The position numbers and the translations under genes are program-made. A stretch of DNA of 64,000 nucleotides from Chryseosolibacter sp964438975 (GTDB taxonomy: Bacteria > Bacteroidota > Bacteroidia > Cytophagales > Cyclobacteriaceae). The DNA lies in the NCBI GenBank assembly GCA_964438975.1, contig CAYTMU010000008.1:38423-102422 (forward strand), given 5' to 3'. Under the pieces are notes generated by a model that was given only the letters and a program-made list of their open reading frames with translations, had not been told where the DNA came from and did no database searches. Each line of letters opens with the position of its first letter. Position 1 is the first letter of the stretch. Positions 59,609 to 64,000 of the stretch are shown piece by piece.

Positions 59609-62146
59609 TCAATTATTCTGGTTCTTGTGCACCCTTGCACTCTGGTCCAGGTGCCAAGGTATCAATACACGATTGTCCGACTTGTCCTGACCATCCTCGA
59701 CGAGGTTGATGGCTCCGTCGCGAAGCTCAAATATAGCGCTTTCATCGGCGTTGATGATGCGAAGGGACGGTATCTCGTTTTCCGCGAGATTCGCGGTTAT
59801 CGTCCACCGTCCGGCCGATACCCGCACCGGCGAGTTAAGCCCAGCATCCGAGGCAATGTTCTCCGATTTCGCAGAGGGCGATATTTGCAGCACGGCCAGA
59901 AAACGCGCCTTCGGTGTTTTTTCGGTCGTGACAGCACGCAGGTGCCACTGGTCTTCATCGTATGACTTCAACTTACCTTGTCCGTCTTTCGATCCTCTCC
60001 AGTTGATCGCAGGCACATCAAAGGTATCACGCAACACAAACCGCGTGGACGCGGAACTCCACAAACGTCCGGCACCCACGGACTTTTCGAACTTTGACTG
60101 GAAGGATTGCGAAGCGGCATCAATTTCGATTTCCGACATGGCGTGAATGAGCCACGACCAGCCTACGGGTCGGGAGGCTTTCAGTTCATCGTACACAACA
60201 ACAATATCAGGCTTCAGCAATAGTATATGCCTGTTGAAGCGCTCCACACCTCGATCCTCTCCGGTCTCTTCACTGGAATACGCTTCACTTGCATCGGCCA
60301 GGGCATACACGACCTGGTCTCCGGCGACGAACTTCGGAATCCAACCGTAAGCCTCCGTGCTATAAGGCTGTCCCTCATCATCAGCCAGGACACTGTTATT
60401 GCTTTTAGTGTGCTGATACCACCCGGTGCGATGCGGGTCGGTCATCGTGACCTTGTAACCGGTGCGGAAGAACGTGCGTTCACCGCCATAGACGATGTTG
60501 AACGCATTCTGGTCAGCCAGAAAATGTCCATAGCATCCGAACGGGCTTGAGCGTAATGCAATCATAAGATTCGATTCGGTATCCACCGGATTTGAATGCA
60601 TGGCTGCCAATCCGATGTCGCGGAATAACTTTCCCGACGGCAAGTCCGGCGTACCGACGGAAGGGGGTTGATCCGTTTCTGTGGTTACACGCACCCAGCG
60701 AAGGAGATCTGTCGCTGATAAATCGGGGCGCTCATATCGCATACACGCATCTGCGTACCACGCTGCAAGGTTGTTTCCGGTGAGGCTGGCGATCGCTTTC
60801 GCGTAGGCGATGTACTCGGCTCCCGGCGAAAAGACTTCCTCCGAGTTATCGCCAAATCCATCTGAGGATGATCCCGGCGGTATATTGTATACAAGCCAGT
60901 CGATATTCTTTTCGTACCAGGGATGCGTCTTGATGAAATCAAATCCAGTGAACTTGCGGATGTATAACGGGATCTCAATCACAGTCTCCATATTCATCCG
61001 GAAGTAAGACACGCCTTCCACCCATCCCCCGTCCGTGCCTCCAAGTATCGGTGTTCGCGCCAGGAAGAGTTCGTACGCAAATCCCAACCAGTCGTCCGCA
61101 CGCGGATCATGTGTGTGCACCGCAATCGCGGTTTGAAAGAAATAATGAAGGATATGCTGCCATACGTGGCCGCTGAGTACACGTGACTCCTGGTTGTTGA
61201 TCCATGAACGATAAAATCCCTCAGCGCGCACGCCAATCGCCTTCACAAGTGAAGCGCGCTGCCGGGCTGGCAATTCGTCAAAGAAGGTATCGAAGACCAG
61301 TGCCATCGACAACATACAACGCGCATCTGCAAAATCACTGGTACCCGAACCTGTCACCCCATCGGGATTCCACGACAATACCTCTTCCGCGATAGCAATA
61401 GCACGCTGCTGAAACCGAATATCTCCCGACAAGACCCATGCCTCACACAATCTGCGAACAGCCTGATATGCCACTCCACCCAGTTTGTTACCGGCGTCCT
61501 GCCTGAGTTTCCTGGCTCGTGCCTGATCTTTCTCAGCCCTCTTCGGCTGTCCGTCTTTTTCGCGGGGTATCTTTCTCAACAGAATTTCTTCTGCTTCCGC
61601 AATGATCTGCCGGACGTCTTCGACACGGGACGTTTCGCGAAGGCGAGGCAATTCAGAATTCCCCGCAAGCACCCGCGGATGTCCGTCGGGGACTCCTGCC
61701 AATAGTTCCGCGACAGTTGGTGAGACCAGGTCAACAGCCGTATCAGTGATCGTGAAACGTTGCACAGTAGACCACTCTTTACCAGATTCCCTGTATTGCC
61801 AGAACCATTCACCGGCTTCAAGCTTTCTATGCGTATTGAACATCGCCCATGGTGTCTCTTCCCCTGAAATAACATCCCGGGAAAACAGCGAATCGCTCGA
61901 CAACCTCACATCATAGGTGATTGACTTCCCTTTCGACAATGGCCAACGCAATACCGGCGGATTGAACTCTGCTTCGATTCCTGCCGACGGAACTGGAAAA
62001 GTCAGATACCGCAAATACACGTAGGGAGGGGGCTCGATCGGTTGTACCACTTGTTCTTCATGTCGATGTTCTGAACATGCCGACAAGAGCACCCACATAC
62101 TCAGTCCGAACAACCACCATCTATTATACGATATCCTAAAGATCAT
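59609..62146 (-). CDS. DUF4962/heparinase II/III-family polysaccharide lyase, lipoprotein
   Basis: An 845-residue lipoprotein (LFGLSMWVLLSACSE). After an N-terminal DUF4962-type beta domain (LRWPLSKGKSITYDVRLSSD), residues about 170-480 are the alpha/alpha toroid (YQAVRRLCEAWVLSGD, SLVKAIGVRAEGFYRSWINN). The rest is the heparinase II/III beta-sandwich with FGCYGHFLADQNAFNIVYGG, which places His and Asn near a probable catalytic cleft, and YQHTKSNNSVLADDEGQPY. Enzymes of this fold cleave uronic-acid-containing chains by beta-elimination. With three sulfatases downstream it is the core of a sulfated-glycan breakdown operon. It overlaps the preceding DUF1961 gene by 11 bases. Confidence 0.88.
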   Translation of the reverse strand: MIFRISYNRWWLFGLSMWVLLSACSEHRHEEQVVQPIEPPPYVYLRYLTFPVPSAGIEAEFNPPVLRWPLSKGKSITYDVRLSSDSLFSRDVISGEETPWAMFNTHRKLEAGEWFWQYRESGKEWSTVQRFTITDTAVDLVSPTVAELLAGVPDGHPRVLAGNSELPRLRETSRVEDVRQIIAEAEEILLRKIPREKDGQPKRAEKDQARARKLRQDAGNKLGGVAYQAVRRLCEAWVLSGDIRFQQRAIAIAEEVLSWNPDGVTGSGTSDFADARCMLSMALVFDTFFDELPARQRASLVKAIGVRAEGFYRSWINNQESRVLSGHVWQHILHYFFQTAIAVHTHDPRADDWLGFAYELFLARTPILGGTDGGWVEGVSYFRMNMETVIEIPLYIRKFTGFDFIKTHPWYEKNIDWLVYNIPPGSSSDGFGDNSEEVFSPGAEYIAYAKAIASLTGNNLAAWYADACMRYERPDLSATDLLRWVRVTTETDQPPSVGTPDLPSGKLFRDIGLAAMHSNPVDTESNLMIALRSSPFGCYGHFLADQNAFNIVYGGERTFFRTGYKVTMTDPHRTGWYQHTKSNNSVLADDEGQPYSTEAYGWIPKFVAGDQVVYALADASEAYSSEETGEDRGVERFNRHILLLKPDIVVVYDELKASRPVGWSWLIHAMSEIEIDAASQSFQSKFEKSVGAGRLWSSASTRFVLRDTFDVPAINWRGSKDGQGKLKSYDEDQWHLRAVTTEKTPKARFLAVLQISPSAKSENIASDAGLNSPVRVSAGRWTITANLAENEIPSLRIINADESAIFELRDGAINLVEDGQDKSDNRVLIPWHLDQSARVHKNQNN

Positions 62147-62900
62147 TTTTCATTGGTTTATCCGCTATCAGGTCCCAAACTTTGAAGTTTCGATAAGAAA
62201 AACGCGACCACTGCATCTGCCGGAATCCTATTCGGCCGTCGCCATACACCGGCCCGTGCGTTTTTCCATCGTCCTGCCAGTCGATGATCTTACGGTCATC
62301 CACAAAAAAAACGATATGACCATCGTCTTTGACCAAACGCAATCTATGAACCTCTTTGGAGTGTTTGGGAATACCCTCCTCCCCTGTCTGCACCAGCTCA
62401 AACATATTATTCTTCCGAAGATGAGCGAGTTCCCGATCAGGGTTCTTTGGATTGTTCGCGTAGTAGGATATATGATAACCCTTGAGTTGATCTTTCGTGT
62501 AGTACCGGAAAGTCCCATCCCTCACAGGAAGAGCGGGGTCGAAAATATCCTCTCCATTAAGTCCGGTCGTGGCAAAAAAAACAATTAGCAATCCCTCGTC
62601 GGGGTGGTGGTTTTGCACTTCCCATTCAGCGATGAAGCGAGCAGGGAAAATCTCCGGACACCAGAAAACATGATGCCAGGCCTGGTCCTTCGCATACATC
62701 GTCATCCATCCGTTTTCGAACGCCAGTTCGCCCGGTCCTTCCATATCCCAGTCGGCAACCTCCCGCGCTGACGATAAAGAATTGCTATAAAGAAGCGATC
62801 CGGTCAAAAAAGGTTGATCATATTGTCTTTCCTTGGTTGAGCAAGAGCCTGACAATATGAGCAGTGCGATTAATATAAATTGAAGCCTCTTTACAAACAT
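62136..62900 (-). CDS. DUF1961 family lipoprotein
   Basis: A 254-residue lipoprotein (LQFILIALLILSGSCST). The body has a concanavalin/jelly-roll-type beta-sandwich feel typical of DUF1961: WHHVFWCPEIFPARFIAEWE, LLIVFFATTGLNGEDIFDP, GYHISYYANNPKNPDRELAHLRKN without enzyme signature, HRLRLVKDDGHIVFFVDD and GRIGFRQMQWSRFSYRNFKVWDL. Proteins of this family occur in polysaccharide-utilisation operons next to lyases (YesU-like) and are thought to bind or process glycans. It is coupled to the lyase gene by overlap. Confidence 0.87.
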   Translation of the reverse strand: MFVKRLQFILIALLILSGSCSTKERQYDQPFLTGSLLYSNSLSSAREVADWDMEGPGELAFENGWMTMYAKDQAWHHVFWCPEIFPARFIAEWEVQNHHPDEGLLIVFFATTGLNGEDIFDPALPVRDGTFRYYTKDQLKGYHISYYANNPKNPDRELAHLRKNNMFELVQTGEEGIPKHSKEVHRLRLVKDDGHIVFFVDDRKIIDWQDDGKTHGPVYGDGRIGFRQMQWSRFSYRNFKVWDLIADKPMKNDL

Positions 62901-62938
62901 CTACATTCCGTCATATTGAAAGAAAGTCCGGGCAAGAC

Positions 62939-64000
62939 CTATTCGACCACGAACTCAAAGGTGCACGGCGCATATCCCGTGAAGTAAACACAGTCAGCTT
63001 CCAGCTTGGGAAGTGCTCCTCTTAGCTTTGTCCATTTGTGTGCGATCGCAGCCGGGCCAACGCGGATAGTGTCGTCACCGTAAGAGTACACAACATATTC
63101 ACCATCCTTTGCAAGGAATGCGTTGTTCACCCCGGCCTTTGGGACTATATTTTCCAGCTTACCGCCCTCGCGAAACCCGAACTCAATCGTTACAGGCAGG
63201 TTTGTCGGACCATCTACCACAACTTTGAATCTAGCGCGACCATTCTCCGGTGTGATATACACATGAGTGGACAAATGCTGCACTTCTGACTTTGTGCGTA
63301 ATGTACGTGGTACTGTAGCCCAGGTATCCGCATCCTTAGGAATCATTTCCGGAGGTAACGGCTGGTAATAGGGCCCTTCAAGGACCATGGACATCACGTA
63401 CGTATTCCCCTCTTTTACCATCGACTGACTCGCAAACTGACCTTTTCCAAAGAAAGCGGAAGACACCCGAACTGCCTCTAATGCGGCGTTACCTTTGAAT
63501 AAGGTAAAGAATGTTGTGTTGTCAGTGATGATCGACATATCGACGTTTCTCTCCCTGATCCGTACGAGGTCGGAGTGCTCGAAGTGCTTGTGATAGTTCG
63601 ACGGTGGCGCTGATGGAGTGGGGAGCGAACGCATGAGCGACGCGTCCTCGATAAACATCGGCAACATGTAGACAAGGTGCTCAACCGGCACGGACTCCGT
63701 TATTTGCTTTACCATGCCGGAGTAACGACTGTTGCCGTCAACGATTGCCATATGGTTGTACGCCAAATAATACTTCGACATATCCGCACGTAAATACTTG
63801 TCCTGCCTTCTTGATGTCTCAGTAACAACCTCGCCATTGGCATGAACGAGGTAGAACGTCATCTCAAGATTCTTTCGGACTATATCGTATAGATGCTCAT
63901 AGCGCATCTTTCGCGCGATATCAATGAGACATCTGTTCGTTACCGGAGTATAGACAGAGGTGCTGCGCTCGTTGTACTGCCCGTCGTGGTCGATATCCAC
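62939..64000 (-). CDS. Large unknown protein of the glycan-degradation operon (C-terminal part only)
   Basis: The frame is open to the window edge, so only the last 353 residues are seen. The sequence begins MDIDHDGQYNERSTSVYTP and includes LEMTFYLVHANGEVVTETSR, then a beta-rich C-terminal part (YYQPLPPEMIPKDADTW, HLSTHVYITPENGRARFKVV) ending TGYAPCTFEFVVE. The helical-then-beta layout and the 'H-x-NGEVVTE' stretch recall alpha/alpha-toroid plus beta-sandwich glycan lyases, but I cannot assign a family. It is 38 bases upstream of the DUF1961 gene in the same direction. Probably a second glycan-active protein. Confidence 0.7.
   Translation of the reverse strand: MDIDHDGQYNERSTSVYTPVTNRCLIDIARKMRYEHLYDIVRKNLEMTFYLVHANGEVVTETSRRQDKYLRADMSKYYLAYNHMAIVDGNSRYSGMVKQITESVPVEHLVYMLPMFIEDASLMRSLPTPSAPPSNYHKHFEHSDLVRIRERNVDMSIITDNTTFFTLFKGNAALEAVRVSSAFFGKGQFASQSMVKEGNTYVMSMVLEGPYYQPLPPEMIPKDADTWATVPRTLRTKSEVQHLSTHVYITPENGRARFKVVVDGPTNLPVTIEFGFREGGKLENIVPKAGVNNAFLAKDGEYVVYSYGDDTIRVGPAAIAHKWTKLRGALPKLEADCVYFTGYAPCTFEFVVE

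Noticed and set aside
59402..59965. 187-codon plus-strand open frame spanning a sulfatase/lyase junction
   Set aside because: Antisense to two well supported genes and without any protein-like domain pattern.

Overview
The window is a compact stretch of a chromosome from a Gram-negative member of the Bacteroidota, most likely Cytophagales-like. The evidence is a secreted protein with a type B type IX secretion (T9SS) C-terminal domain, a PorP/SprF protein paired with a PD40/OmpA-like protein, a Bacteroidota-type putative porin, a menaquinone gene set, genes without clear Shine-Dalgarno sequences, and at least one TACCTTCG-type promoter element. I saw no rRNA, tRNA, CRISPR array, insertion sequence or prophage gene. 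No gene-free stretch exceeds 300 bases.

Layout. 1-18.5 kb is mostly housekeeping and envelope: the end of a Rieske-FAD oxidoreductase, a giant T9SS cargo protein, a YbbA/YbbP-like ABC exporter divergent from a TesA-like esterase, a MacB-type permease, a secreted amidotransferase-like protein, MiaE, a putative porin, LpxK, a Nif3-like protein, a zinc-ribbon-family coiled-coil protein, a TPR protein and a histidine phosphatase. 18.5-23.9 kb is a tight menaquinone operon (hotdog thioesterase, menF, menD, menB, menE) without menC or menA.

24-48 kb is a large surface-polysaccharide region. It starts with a receiver protein preceded by a perfect hairpin. Next comes a phosphoglycosyl transferase fused to a degenerate receiver, then GT2 and GT4 glycosyltransferases, a membrane-anchored SGNH hydrolase and an acyltransferase-3 protein. 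On the other strand lie a beta-helix protein coupled to a YhdH-type reductase and a DprE2/DprE1-like pair, the ribose-to-arabinose epimerase module of mycobacteria. Two GT-C-type membrane proteins, a short TolC-like protein, an O-antigen ligase/polymerase, a 43-residue membrane protein, another glycosyltransferase and a Wzc-like co-polymerase follow. A carbamoyltransferase/DUF5989/SxtJ cassette and a HAD phosphatase close the region. Together these suggest a lipid-linked polysaccharide that is acylated, possibly carbamoylated, and perhaps carries a sugar delivered from a polyprenyl-phosphate pentose donor. No Wzx flippase or Wza channel is recognisable in the window.

48-55 kb holds the T9SS PorE-like/PorP pair, a YebC regulator, an LTA-synthase-like membrane sulfatase-fold enzyme, and an arsenosugar pair (AhpD-like protein plus ArsS radical SAM enzyme). 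55-64 kb is a catabolic operon on the minus strand: a truncated large protein, a DUF1961 lipoprotein, a DUF4962/heparinase II/III-type lyase and three sulfatases with intact C-x-P-S/T-x-R formylglycine motifs. It points to breakdown of a sulfated, uronic-acid-containing polysaccharide.
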